DNA from: Flammeovirga sp. OC4
GTDB lineage: Bacteria > Bacteroidota > Bacteroidia > Cytophagales > Flammeovirgaceae
Reading direction: 5' to 3'
Assembly: GCF_000812565.1 (NCBI RefSeq)
Contig: NZ_JTAM01000022.1
Location: forward strand, 62,001 to 126,000
Length of the DNA stretch: 64,000 bases
Part shown: positions 17,245-25,843 of the stretch, in pieces
Position numbering within the stretch: position 1 is the first letter of the stretch
How the letters are laid out: each line of letters begins with the position of its first letter
The notes under the pieces: model-generated
Seen by the model: the letters and a program-made list of their open reading frames with translations, nothing else
Database searches by the model: none
What the model was told of the DNA's origin: nothing
Program-made: the position numbers and the translations under genes

Positions 17245-18417
17245 TTAAGTTGTCAATACTCCTCTTTTGGTCAAGTTTTTCATCAATTCTGAAATACCAA
17301 AAGTCCATCTTGGTGCCTTGTTCGTATGATTGACCGTATTGGTCAGCATCCCCAGCTTCGCGGAAGAAATAGAAACTACATCACCTACTTTGTGAGTGAA
17401 ACCATTGCCTTTGTCTCCTCTGTCTTTAGTAGGAGCAAACAATGTTCCTGTGAAAAGTGCGAAGCCATCAGGATATTGGTGATTGTCACTGAAAGTCTGC
17501 CCTACTAGATCCAACACATCTCTACTGATTTGTGTCATATCACTTTTATCATCCAAAATAAATCCGTCTTCTTTTCCTTGCACTAGCACTCTTACTTCTG
17601 CTTTACGAACATCTTCAATGGAAAAAGTTTCATCGAAAATACGGATAAAAGGACCGATAGCACATGATGCATTATTGTCCTTGGCTTTCCCCAAAAGTAA
17701 AGCACTTCTTCCCTCTATATCTCTTAGGTTTACATCATTACCCAATGTGGCTCCGATCACTTCACCACTTCCATTTACAGCCAATACAATTTCCGGTTCA
17801 GGATTATTCCATTCTGAAATAGGCAAGATTCCAATTTCTGCACCTATACCTACTGAAGACATTGGTTGTGCTTTCGTAAATACCTCTGCATAAGGCCCAA
17901 TCCCTACTTCCATATATTGCGACCACATTCCTTCAGCTTGTAGTACTTCTTTCAAATCTTCTGAAGCTTTAGAACCTGGTACGATTTCACGTACATCTCC
18001 TCCAATTTTCTCATTAATCATTCCTCTCAGTTCATCTGCCTTAGAAGCATCACCCCCTGCTCTTTCTTCAATCACTCTTTCCAGCATGGAAACCATGAAA
18101 GTCACACCACATGCCTTGATGGCTTGAATATCAAAAGGAGAAATAAAATGCGTTTTGTCTTTTCGTCCTTCAAGTGCATTCTCCATCAATTCCTCATAAC
18201 TTCCTAGCCTTTCCAATAAAGAGGTCTCCATGGAACTTAATTTAATATTGAGGTTAAATAAGTCTGAAGTTGTTGGTGCCAATGTTGTAAGATTATATAC
18301 TCCATCTTCTTTAATCACAACAGGAGCTGGCCCCGTTTCAACGCCAACCATCCAAACTCTTCCTATTAATGTACCTTCAAACTGATCTGCAGGTAAGTAT
18401 TGTTTCAAATCACTCAT
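17245..18417 (-). CDS. FAH-family protein, probable 2-keto-3-deoxy-pentonate dehydratase (XylX-like)
   Basis: The 390-residue protein has the fumarylacetoacetate-hydrolase fold with the metal triad Glu207, Glu209 and Asp228 (NNPEPEIVL and LGNDVNLRD). The length and the N-terminus (LPADQFEGTLIGRVW, TTSDLFNL) agree with the Caulobacter XylX group, which dehydrates 2-keto-3-deoxy-xylonate or -arabinonate to ketoglutarate semialdehyde. Other FAH family members are usually shorter and do not have this N-terminal domain. The flanking lactonase and semialdehyde dehydrogenase genes support the call. The exact sugar acid, and so the symbol, cannot be fixed from sequence. Confidence 0.78.
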   Translation of the reverse strand: MSDLKQYLPADQFEGTLIGRVWMVGVETGPAPVVIKEDGVYNLTTLAPTTSDLFNLNIKLSSMETSLLERLGSYEELMENALEGRKDKTHFISPFDIQAIKACGVTFMVSMLERVIEERAGGDASKADELRGMINEKIGGDVREIVPGSKASEDLKEVLQAEGMWSQYMEVGIGPYAEVFTKAQPMSSVGIGAEIGILPISEWNNPEPEIVLAVNGSGEVIGATLGNDVNLRDIEGRSALLLGKAKDNNASCAIGPFIRIFDETFSIEDVRKAEVRVLVQGKEDGFILDDKSDMTQISRDVLDLVGQTFSDNHQYPDGFALFTGTLFAPTKDRGDKGNGFTHKVGDVVSISSAKLGMLTNTVNHTNKAPRWTFGISELMKNLTKRGVLTT

Positions 18418-18433
18418 TGTATTGTTTGTTTTT

Positions 18434-19351
18434 TTAATATTGAACTAATGATGTTGGAAGCCCTTTTACGCCAGGCTTAAAAGCGAATAGACTTCCTGCT
18501 AGAGGAAATTTTTGTTTGTCTTCATCTGTCATCAGGTACCTTGCTGTTGTGATGTATAATGTATCAAGGTGCTCTCCTCCAAACGTACAGCTTGTAATAT
18601 TAGGCACTGGCATTTCATACACTTCCAGTACCTCTCCTTGTGGTGATAATTTTGTTATTCTTGCTCCCGCAAAAGAACATTGCCACAGATTGCCATCAGC
18701 ATCTACCGTGAGGCCATCAGGGTAACCTTCGGGATCGTTGAGCTGGTATAAAACTCTTTTATTTTTAATGCTTTTATCCTCAATATCATAAGCATAAATT
18801 ACCCTTTTAATGGTATCATTATGATAGAGTGTTTTTCCATCTGGACTAAATGCAGGGCCGTTAGTAATGATGTAATCACTGTCTAAATGTGCTACTTTCC
18901 CATCTGCTCCTAACCTGTATAAACTTCCAGACGCTTTCTTCTCCTTTTCATCCATTGACCCTGCCCAGAAGTTGCCATAAGTATCTACTTTTCCATCATT
19001 AAATCTGTTTTCCGGTAGATGTTCTTCCAACGACTGAATCATTTTATAATCATCGTTTTCAAAATCAATCAAAGCAAAACCATCTCGAACGGTACCGATA
19101 AAACCACCACTTTCTCTGAAGGCTAAACTTGTCAACTCAAAACTCAGTTGCCATGACTTTTTAGATTGATTGAAAGTAGAGTAACGGTGCACTTTCTTTT
19201 CTACAATGTCCAGCCAATAGACCGCCTGTTCGTATTCCACCCAAAGTGGGCCTTCTCCAAGAGTAGATGGAATGTTCCAAATACATTCCAACGTTTCAAT
19301 ATTTTTATTAATTACTGCCTGCATACTCTGCATCTTCTCCAATTCCCTCAC
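18434..19351 (-). CDS. SMP-30/gluconolactonase-family sugar lactonase
   Basis: The 305-residue protein has the six-bladed SMP-30 propeller landmarks: the metal-binding glutamate in LGEGPLW, the asparagine in NRFNDGKVD, and the aspartate in PDGLTVDADGNLWQC. These enzymes open aldonolactones made by sugar dehydrogenases. The annotated start overlaps the preceding SDR gene by 44 bases; internal methionines at 19333 and 19324 still overlap, so translational coupling is likely in any case. It is cytoplasmic and follows the sugar dehydrogenase as expected for steps one and two of pentose oxidation. Confidence 0.82.
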   Translation of the reverse strand: MRELEKMQSMQAVINKNIETLECIWNIPSTLGEGPLWVEYEQAVYWLDIVEKKVHRYSTFNQSKKSWQLSFELTSLAFRESGGFIGTVRDGFALIDFENDDYKMIQSLEEHLPENRFNDGKVDTYGNFWAGSMDEKEKKASGSLYRLGADGKVAHLDSDYIITNGPAFSPDGKTLYHNDTIKRVIYAYDIEDKSIKNKRVLYQLNDPEGYPDGLTVDADGNLWQCSFAGARITKLSPQGEVLEVYEMPVPNITSCTFGGEHLDTLYITTARYLMTDEDKQKFPLAGSLFAFKPGVKGLPTSLVQY

Positions 19352-20108
19352 CTCCTAAACCAAGGTAACCACCATCTACAGGCAGGTCTGTTCCCGTAAT
19401 AAAGCTTGCTTCATCACTACATAAAAACATACATGCGCTCGCTACTTCCTCTGGTTTTCCGCATCTTCTCATCATATGGAATTTTCCCCATATCGGTTCA
19501 TATTTTTCTTGATCATACCCCGCTGACTTGATCACTTCCCTTGTCCAAATCCATCCCGGACTCACCGAATTGACTCTAATTCCCATAGGAGCAAGATCCA
19601 ACGCTGCACATTTTGTTAATTGATTGACGGCACCTTTTGCTGCGTTGTATGTCCATCTTCCTGGCTGTGCTATATGTGCCGAGATACTAGAAATATTGAC
19701 AATAGCTCCTTTACCATGTTGTTGCATTAGTTTACTCACCTCTTGGATCATCTTCGCAAAACCAATAGGCCCCACTTCCAACGAACGTTGCCATTCACTA
19801 CGTTTTGCGTCTATTCCTGCAGCAATAAATGAAAACGCATTATTGATCAAGAAGTCCAAGCCGCCCATTTTTTCAATCGCAAAAGCGACCTGCTCTTCAC
19901 AAAACTTTTCATCCAACATATCTCCTTGAATGAAATAGACCTCTCCTCCATTCGCTCTCAACTCTTCCACAGCTGCTAACCCTGTTTCTTCTTCTATATC
20001 CGAAATAACAACGGAACATCCATAAGAAAGAAATGCTTCTACGCATGCTCTTCCAATTCCTTGTGCTCCTCCTGTGACTAATGCTCTTTTACCTTGTAAT
20101 CCTTTCAT
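19308..20108 (-). CDS. SDR-family sugar 1-dehydrogenase (probable pentose dehydrogenase)
   Basis: The 266-residue short-chain dehydrogenase has the cofactor motif TGGAQGIG at 12-19, NNAFS at 89-93 (variant of NNAG), and the catalytic Tyr154 and Lys158 (WTYNAAKGA) with a serine in the NISSIS strand. The C-terminal DLPVDGGYLGLGG is typical of classical SDRs. Position in front of a lactonase gene in an operon with a xylosidase suggests oxidation of xylose or arabinose to the lactone; the specificity is inferred from context, and an L-fucose-type dehydrogenase is an alternative. It follows the DUF5107 gene by only 19 bases. Confidence 0.75.
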   Translation of the reverse strand: MKGLQGKRALVTGGAQGIGRACVEAFLSYGCSVVISDIEEETGLAAVEELRANGGEVYFIQGDMLDEKFCEEQVAFAIEKMGGLDFLINNAFSFIAAGIDAKRSEWQRSLEVGPIGFAKMIQEVSKLMQQHGKGAIVNISSISAHIAQPGRWTYNAAKGAVNQLTKCAALDLAPMGIRVNSVSPGWIWTREVIKSAGYDQEKYEPIWGKFHMMRRCGKPEEVASACMFLCSDEASFITGTDLPVDGGYLGLGGEGIGEDAEYAGSN

Positions 20109-20127
20109 AATAGTAGCTTAAAAAAAT

Positions 20128-21819
20128 TTACAATATGCCCACTTTCTTGATGAGTCTATTTTGATTGTTGTCTTGAATATTGACGATGTAAATACCTTTA
20201 GTTAGAGAAGATATATGGATCTTCTTTTGGTGAGAGTACTGCTGAAAAACAACCCTTCCCTCTAAATCAAAGACTTGTACGAACTTTTGTGTGTTTTCTT
20301 TAAAAATCAAATCCAATTGACCTGTTTCCTGATTTTTAAATTGAACAACGAACTCCTTGTCTAGACTATTGATAACACCATCTCCTTTAGAAGGATCTCC
20401 TTCGTTTCCTACGATTATGTTAAAGTTTTCAGCGTATAAAACAGCATCATTATAAAGTAGCGAAAGGCTTCCTTCATAGGTATCAGAAGGTATATCTAAT
20501 TCAGAAAAGATCAACTCCTCTGAAATAGATTGCGTGGTAGAGGATTGAAGAGTAGATGTATTCTTGTAAACTTCATTACCATCATCCATCACTATTAATT
20601 GTACTTTATATCCTTTTTGAACGGGTTGGAAAGTAGAATATTGAAGTCTATTGTAAGACATTTGTTTGATATCAATTGCTATATCAGGATTGATAAAATC
20701 AACAGCACTTAGCCCCACTGAGGGCATATACGTCTCCGTCCATTCTAAAACCTGATGAGCAGGCATGGTGTAATCTTCAAAAAACTGTTGAGACAGACCT
20801 GACCATAATTCAATATTAGGTCTTTCGTAATCATAAAAATTATCGGTATCTACATTTTCCCCAGGCTCACCCCAGGCCCAAAACTTCAGGCCAGGAGTAA
20901 CCGACTGATCACTTGATATTCTAAAAAGTCCTTCTTCATTGTCGTGATTGATCACGCCGTAAAAATTCTTTTGAAAATCAGGATAAGCGTAAGCAATGCC
21001 TTGTTCTTCCCAGTTTTTGAGTAATGCCAGATTATTATACTCCTGCACTCTAGGTCCATTAGAAACCAATTCATCCATACCCATTAGCCAATTGGCAGGG
21101 CTCCAACCCACTTCATATTGGTCTATTGGTACAATCATCTCTGAGTTGAAAGAAGTTCTTGGGTTTTCTACAGTTGAACCAGGAGCAAATGTGACACATG
21201 TCCAATATTCCAAATTCTTTTCTACTGCAAGATTTTCTAATCGTACATTGATCTCAAAGTTGGATGCTCCTTCTCTCAAAACTACATCAAAATGACAAGT
21301 TACATTGGTGACGCCATTATTGTATTGTGGAGGACGTTGGGGATTAGACCTATCGTCTTTCATCCACATGGATAATTTCACACCATCTTCCAATAGTTGT
21401 GGTTCTTCCGTATTCCATGGAACACACCAGTATTTGCCATGCTCAGGTTCTGGGAAAGTAGGAAAAACACCAGCATATTGCATCAGCCAGTCATGATAAA
21501 AAATATTATCCCCTATCAAATAAGGAACTCCTAACTCATTTGTATAGAGCTGCTCATGACCAGTAGGTTTATAAATAAAGGATACTACTCTCGCACCAAA
21601 TTCAGGTACTACAGTTAATTTTACGAGTTCATTTTCCATCACAATGCCCTTGAATTTTCTTTCCACAATTTCAGAAGTAGAAAAAGAGGTTATGCTGTAA
21701 TGTTCATCTAAAGTATAATCATAATGTTGCCATAAAAGCGTAGTATCTCTCACTTGTACTTGAGCGAAAATATTCGTCTGAAGTATTAATAATAAGAGTA
21801 TTAGTAAGTGTCTTTTCAT
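20128..21819 (-). CDS. Secreted DUF5107-like (galactose-mutarotase fold) protein with T9SS sorting domain
   Basis: The 563 residues start with a signal peptide (cleavage after IFAQ). Residues about 55-370 resemble the DUF5107 domain, a relative of aldose-1-epimerase folds: VPEFGARVVSFIYKPTG, the aromatic HDWLMQYAGVFPTFPEP segment and ENLEYWTCVTFAPG-like strands. The C-terminal 70 residues carry T9SS-type sorting strands (VFDLEGRVVFQ, KGIYIVNI). It is probably exported to the surface and could bind or rearrange a reducing sugar; catalytic activity is not proven by the sequence. It is the first gene of the pentose operon. Confidence 0.68.
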   Translation of the reverse strand: MKRHLLILLLLILQTNIFAQVQVRDTTLLWQHYDYTLDEHYSITSFSTSEIVERKFKGIVMENELVKLTVVPEFGARVVSFIYKPTGHEQLYTNELGVPYLIGDNIFYHDWLMQYAGVFPTFPEPEHGKYWCVPWNTEEPQLLEDGVKLSMWMKDDRSNPQRPPQYNNGVTNVTCHFDVVLREGASNFEINVRLENLAVEKNLEYWTCVTFAPGSTVENPRTSFNSEMIVPIDQYEVGWSPANWLMGMDELVSNGPRVQEYNNLALLKNWEEQGIAYAYPDFQKNFYGVINHDNEEGLFRISSDQSVTPGLKFWAWGEPGENVDTDNFYDYERPNIELWSGLSQQFFEDYTMPAHQVLEWTETYMPSVGLSAVDFINPDIAIDIKQMSYNRLQYSTFQPVQKGYKVQLIVMDDGNEVYKNTSTLQSSTTQSISEELIFSELDIPSDTYEGSLSLLYNDAVLYAENFNIIVGNEGDPSKGDGVINSLDKEFVVQFKNQETGQLDLIFKENTQKFVQVFDLEGRVVFQQYSHQKKIHISSLTKGIYIVNIQDNNQNRLIKKVGIL

Positions 21820-22167
21820 TTCATGCTTTTGTTTGTTATCATAATTTATGTCGCTACAAACATGAAAGGCAATAGGTGAGTAGTAATGACGTAGTGTTTA
21901 AAGTAGTGAAAAGCTACCTTTTAGACATCTATCATTTATTTGACGTATTCATTCTTCTTTTTTTTTGAAAATATTTTTTTAGGAATCAAAAACACTACAA
22001 CCCTTCGATAAATGGGAGATCCGAATTGATAATTATTATATCCTTAAGGTACTGGATTACCACTCATTAACGAATGATCGATCTATATATTAGTACTTTT
22101 GCGACTGCAAAAAAAGGAGGGGTTTCCCTCTGTAAAACAATTATCTATCAATCAAACTAATCAAAAA
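21820..22167. other. Divergent regulatory region of the DUF5107 gene and the acetate transporter
   Basis: The right part holds the transporter promoter at 22094-22101. The rest is AT-rich with no reading frame or strong palindrome that I could see. Confidence 0.5.
22094..22101 (+). promoter_or_regulatory. Putative -7 element of the acetate transporter
   Basis: TACTTTTG fits TAnnTTTG. It lies 66 bases before the chosen ATG, so the longer open frame starting with TTG at 22099 would not be transcribed; this supports the start at 22168. Confidence 0.5.
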
Positions 22168-22722
22168 ATGAAAAACGGGAATCCTGCTGTTGTAGGTTTA
22201 GCTGGCTTTGGTTTAACGACATTATTATTACAATTCCATAACTTAGGCTGGGTAGGCTTAGGTCCTGTGATGGCTATGGGAATCATTTTTGGTGGATTGG
22301 CACAATTTATTGCCGGTTTCCAAGAGCAAAAAATGGGGAACAGCTTCGGTTTTTCAGCATTCGTTTCATACGGTGCATTCTGGATGGGCCTTTGTATCAT
22401 CTGGCTTTGTAACCACTACGGTATTTATGAATCTTCTCACTCAGATGTAGGGTTCTTCTTATTAGCTTGGATGCTTTATACATTGATCATGTTTATCGCT
22501 TCTTTAAGAATTCACACGGCAATGGCGTTTACTTTCGGTACGCTTCTTTTAGGATTCTTATTCTTAGTTTTAGAGCACTTTGTTTCTGAAGCTTTCAAAC
22601 CAATCGCTGCAATTGACTTGATTATTTGTGCTATGGCAGCATGGTACATGATGGCAGCCGCTATCATCAACGAGTTAGCGGGTAAAGTAGTATTACCTTT
22701 AGGAAATAAGATTATTAAGTAG
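22168..22722 (+). CDS. satP: Acetate/succinate transporter, GPR1/FUN34/YaaH (SatP) family
   Basis: The 184-residue protein has six hydrophobic segments and opens with NPAVVGLAGFGLTTLLLQFHN, the family's N-terminal signature region around the NPA motif. GGLAQFIAGFQE and FGFSAFVSYGAFWM are also characteristic. Family members take up acetate and succinate with protons at the inner membrane. The start at 22168 follows a run of A and fits the promoter position. A strong terminator closes the transcript. The gene is monocistronic; acetate could be a fermentation product of the sugars degraded here. Confidence 0.85.
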   Translation: MKNGNPAVVGLAGFGLTTLLLQFHNLGWVGLGPVMAMGIIFGGLAQFIAGFQEQKMGNSFGFSAFVSYGAFWMGLCIIWLCNHYGIYESSHSDVGFFLLAWMLYTLIMFIASLRIHTAMAFTFGTLLLGFLFLVLEHFVSEAFKPIAAIDLIICAMAAWYMMAAAIINELAGKVVLPLGNKIIK

Positions 22723-22744
22723 TCTGTTTCTATAGATATAAATG

Positions 22745-22790
22745 ATCCGCTATTGCTATGAGGTTTCCATAGTAATAGCGGATTTTTTTT
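22745..22790 (+). terminator. Intrinsic terminator of the acetate transporter
   Basis: ATCCGCTATT (22745-22754) pairs with AATAGCGGAT (22774-22783), reinforced by an inner CTATG/CATAG pair, and is followed by eight T. Confidence 0.85.
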
Positions 22791-22822
22791 ATAACACCTT
22801 CATTGATATAGTTTCATAACTA

Positions 22823-22840
22823 CACGTAGCAGGCTACGTG
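22823..22840. repeat. Short palindrome at the end of the GH11 gene
   Basis: CACGTAGC-AG-GCTACGTG forms an 8-bp perfect hairpin just after the xylanase stop codon. It resembles the CTACGTG linkers of the 33-bp array at 15984-16116 and is probably a REP-like unit. Confidence 0.5.
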
Positions 22841-22854
22841 CCTACATACAAGCA

Positions 22855-24189
22855 TTATTGAATAACCACTCTTTGAGTTAAAGTATTTTCGGTACCTATT
22901 ACATGGAAAAAATAGATTCCTTGGTGCATCAAAGGAGGTAATTGGAAAGTTGTGGTTTCTCCTTCTGTAGTAATTGTTTCTACTAATTGACCTTGAGAAG
23001 TATAAATTAAAATCTCATTTATAATACCCAAATCAACATTTTTGACAGTGAAGTAATTGTCATTAATCGGATTAGGAAAAATAATGCTTTCAGAATGTTC
23101 TTCAAGGCTAGATAGACTTCTTTGTCTTGCTCCTGAAGTATTTCCAAAACCGATAACACCATTGCAATGCATCCATTCGCTGTATTGTCCTCCGCATGTA
23201 TTATTCTGCCAAACTGCTGTGTTGTAAGATTGCTGTTCTGCTTGCTTTCGGCTTCCATTGATTTCTACCCAATCTACCTGCACATCTCTACCGTTAGCAT
23301 CATTAAAATATTCTACATTTACACCTCCAGAAGAATTGGTATTGACTGTATAAATTTTGAAGTTATTGGTCAATGACAATACTTGTATCGTTTGATTATC
23401 AATTCTCACATTCAACTTCTCCTGACCACTGATTCCTTTTGCTCTGACTTTGATGGTATTAGAACTACCACTTCCGCCACTGTTTCCATTACTTGTACCC
23501 ATGGTCATGCTGTACACATCACAAGTACCACTGCTTTGGTAGCCTTCAACCGTAAATGACACTTCATATAAATTCCCCATATTCATTCCTAATGAAGCCC
23601 ATGCGTTAAAGTGATTCGCACAAGTGACCGTACCGCTTGTTCTTTTGGACCTTCGGACACTCCAATATTGCTGAAACGTTTTGGTACCTTCTATGGATGG
23701 CTGTTGAACTCGAGTGGTTTCGTAAATATCATAAGTTGCTCCATCAGTTGTCACTGAGCCTTTAGGTGTTCCTCCCGGCGGACGCCAGCTTCCCCAGCTT
23801 TCTACAATATAATATTCTACTAATGGACTTGTAGTCCAACCGTAAATGCATAGATAAGAATTACCAGAAGGTTGGTAATTCGCGCCATACGTCACCGTCT
23901 GATTTTTCACACCTGGACGCTTCCCTTTTCTTGCTAAAAGGTTGCCAATGTTATTCCATGAAACATAGAAATTGCCTCCATTGTTAAGTGTCATACACCC
24001 ATTGCCTGAATCTTTCCAGTATTCATAAGTGTAGCCTCCTTGGTTACCTATTTCATTATTACAAATGGTTTGGGCTGTTCCATTAGTGGTTAGGGATAAA
24101 AGAAAAATAGTTAGAGCAGTACATAAAAGGATGTAAAAGTCCTTCAAAAGATCGACCTGAGATCTTTTTTTAATTTGATAATTTTTCAT
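22855..24189 (-). CDS. Secreted GH11 endo-xylanase with CBM60/CBM36-like module and T9SS sorting domain
   Basis: The 444-residue protein has an N-terminal signal segment ending in GTAQ (residue 40). The GH11 domain (about 43-230) shows the nucleophile Glu125 in [12 protein letters not shown] and the acid/base Glu215 in VEGYQSSG. A short Gly/Ser linker leads to a module at about 244-350 with the IKVRAKG and [11 protein letters not shown] pattern, typical of calcium-dependent xylan-binding CBM60/CBM36. The last 75 residues ([10 protein letters not shown] onwards) are a T9SS sorting domain. It should cut the xylan backbone outside the cell and deliver oligosaccharides to the SusCD system. It has its own upstream region with repeats and is likely a separate transcript. 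Confidence 0.93.
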   Translation of the reverse strand: MKNYQIKKRSQVDLLKDFYILLCTALTIFLLSLTTNGTAQTICNNEIGNQGGYTYEYWKDSGNGCMTLNNGGNFYVSWNNIGNLLARKGKRPGVKNQTVTYGANYQPSGNSYLCIYGWTTSPLVEYYIVESWGSWRPPGGTPKGSVTTDGATYDIYETTRVQQPSIEGTKTFQQYWSVRRSKRTSGTVTCANHFNAWASLGMNMGNLYEVSFTVEGYQSSGTCDVYSMTMGTSNGNSGGSGSSNTIKVRAKGISGQEKLNVRIDNQTIQVLSLTNNFKIYTVNTNSSGGVNVEYFNDANGRDVQVDWVEINGSRKQAEQQSYNTAVWQNNTCGGQYSEWMHCNGVIGFGNTSGARQRSLSSLEEHSESIIFPNPINDNYFTVKNVDLGIINEILIYTSQGQLVETITTEGETTTFQLPPLMHQGIYFFHVIGTENTLTQRVVIQ

Positions 24190-24572
24190 TTCAATACTGT
24201 AGTTGATTTAGTTAGCACTCTTTCTCTTTGCTAATGAGGTAGCCGGAACAACATAGAAAGTAGAAGAGTTGAATTCATTTCATCAAAGCTATTGTTCAAT
24301 TAAAATAGGAAGTTTTGGATTATCTTTTTTAGCCTATTCTACGTTAGAATATCATCTCGTAGCTATAGCTATGCTCTTCTATTCTGCCTTGAATAGACTC
24401 AAAAATATAAATCCAATCTATCCCAATTTTAAATGCTCAACAGCTTAAGAGATATCTCGTTGAAAGTAAAACTATGCTAATGAAGAATTATAAAATATAA
24501 AATTGGGGTCAAAAAACATCAAAAATGAAGCGCGAAAAATGTTGCACTGGGTGCTTCATTTGTAAGAGTATA
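24190..24572. other. Upstream region of the GH11 gene
   Basis: No reading frame is convincing. The stretch 24523-24561 contains an inverted repeat (AAATGAAGC with GCTTCATTT, 9 bp) enclosing GAAAAATGTTGCA; the same words occur in reverse orientation at 35255-35285, next to another repeat copy, so this is probably a small repeat family or the relic of a larger element. Confidence 0.45.
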
Positions 24573-24772
24573 AATACTAGGAAAAAAATAATCGGGGGTT
24601 TCGTGCACCATAGTTAAAACTATGGGCAAGTGATACAGCAACCTAATCAAGACTAAAGTCTTGAAGGTTGAAAACGGAGGCAACACTTTAGTGTTGTCGG
24701 AGTCAATATCACCTACCCATGACTTTAGTCATGGTGTACGATATTTTGTCTCTATTCTTCTTTCCATGTACT
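24573..24772 (+). repeat. Multi-hairpin MITE-like element, copy 2 (full length, 200 bp)
   Basis: This copy aligns without gaps to copy 5 over exactly 200 bp with 24 differences (88 % identity counted by eye). It is flanked by TA on both sides (24571-24572 and 24773-24774). Its ends are imperfect inverted repeats, and its core contains four short hairpins. Confidence 0.85.
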
Positions 24773-24792
24773 TAGTTTTAAAGGATATACAT

Positions 24793-24822
24793 AAAAAAAG
24801 CACATCAAATTGATATGCTTTT
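24793..24822 (-). terminator. Intrinsic terminator of the GH43/symporter transcript
   Basis: AAAAGCA...ATCAA pairs with TTGAT...TGCTTTT around a small internal mismatch. On the minus strand it ends in a U tract, 25 bases after the GH43 stop. Confidence 0.7.
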
Positions 24823-24846
24823 CGAAATGAAATATTAAACTATCCG

Positions 24847-25827
24847 TTACATTTGACCGTCGATTGTTGAAATTGTCCCGTCACTACTATAATCTATTTC
24901 GATAAATTTGACGCTTCGTAACCATGTTTTTCCACCTGAAGGTTTACTGTCGTGATAAAACAAGTACCACTTGTCATTAAATTCTACGATGGAATGATGT
25001 GTGGTCCATCCTACTACAGGAGTTAAAATCACACCTTTGTACTGAAATGGTCCGTAAGGGGAATCACCTACTGCATAACAGATTTGATGTGTGTTTCCTG
25101 TAGAATAAGAGAAGTAATATTTGCCGTTGTATTTATGCATCCAAGGTCCTTCAAAATACCTTCTATCATGATCTCCTGCTTTTAGAGGTTCACCATTTTC
25201 ATCTAGAATTACTAAATCTTTTGGTTCCTCTGCGAAGCCTTTCATATCTGCTGTCAATTTCACCACTTTTGGACATAAAGCATTTTCATGATCTGCAGGC
25301 TCTTGCCCTACCTCTATGGCTTTATTGTCTCTGTATCGTTGTAATTGTCCACCCCAAATACCTCCGAAATACATATAATAATCTTCTTCGTTGTCTTGCA
25401 AAACAGCAGGGTCAATACTATAGCTTCCATCCATTGGAGTGGCTTCTGGAATAAAAGGACCTTCAGGTTTGTCGCTGATAGCTACACCCATTCTGAAAAT
25501 ATCATTCTTATCTTTCATCGGGAAATATAAATAGTACTTCCCGTTCTTTTCAGCTGCATCGGGTGCCCACATTTGTCGCCCTGCCCATGGGATATCTTCT
25601 AGTTTTAATACACAACCATGGTCCTTCACTTCACCATCAATTTCGTCCATTGAAAATACATGGTAATCTTGCATATTGAAGTGGTCTCCATTGTCGTTTT
25701 CGGGTACACCTGACTCTATATCATGTGAAGGGTAGATGTATAATTTTCCGTTAAAAACATGTGCAGATGGATCTGCGGAATAGATATGGTCTGCTATATA
25801 TTTTGGTTTATTTTGTACTAATTCCAT
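24847..25827 (-). CDS. GH43 beta-xylosidase/arabinofuranosidase, cytoplasmic (short form)
   Basis: The 326-residue single-domain GH43 enzyme has the catalytic base Asp19 (SADPSAHVF), Asp139 (YSIDPAVLQ) and the acid Glu226 (RYFEGPWMH). No signal peptide is present. It resembles the subfamily-1 type enzymes that act on xylo-oligosaccharides and are usually encoded with a glycoside-pentoside symporter, which is the case here: the symporter gene ends 16 bases upstream. It differs from the longer GH43 at 14336, which has a C2 domain, so the two may split xylose and arabinose side-chain work. Confidence 0.87.
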   Translation of the reverse strand: MELVQNKPKYIADHIYSADPSAHVFNGKLYIYPSHDIESGVPENDNGDHFNMQDYHVFSMDEIDGEVKDHGCVLKLEDIPWAGRQMWAPDAAEKNGKYYLYFPMKDKNDIFRMGVAISDKPEGPFIPEATPMDGSYSIDPAVLQDNEEDYYMYFGGIWGGQLQRYRDNKAIEVGQEPADHENALCPKVVKLTADMKGFAEEPKDLVILDENGEPLKAGDHDRRYFEGPWMHKYNGKYYFSYSTGNTHQICYAVGDSPYGPFQYKGVILTPVVGWTTHHSIVEFNDKWYLFYHDSKPSGGKTWLRSVKFIEIDYSSDGTISTIDGQM

Positions 25828-25843
25828 TGTATTTCTATTTGAA

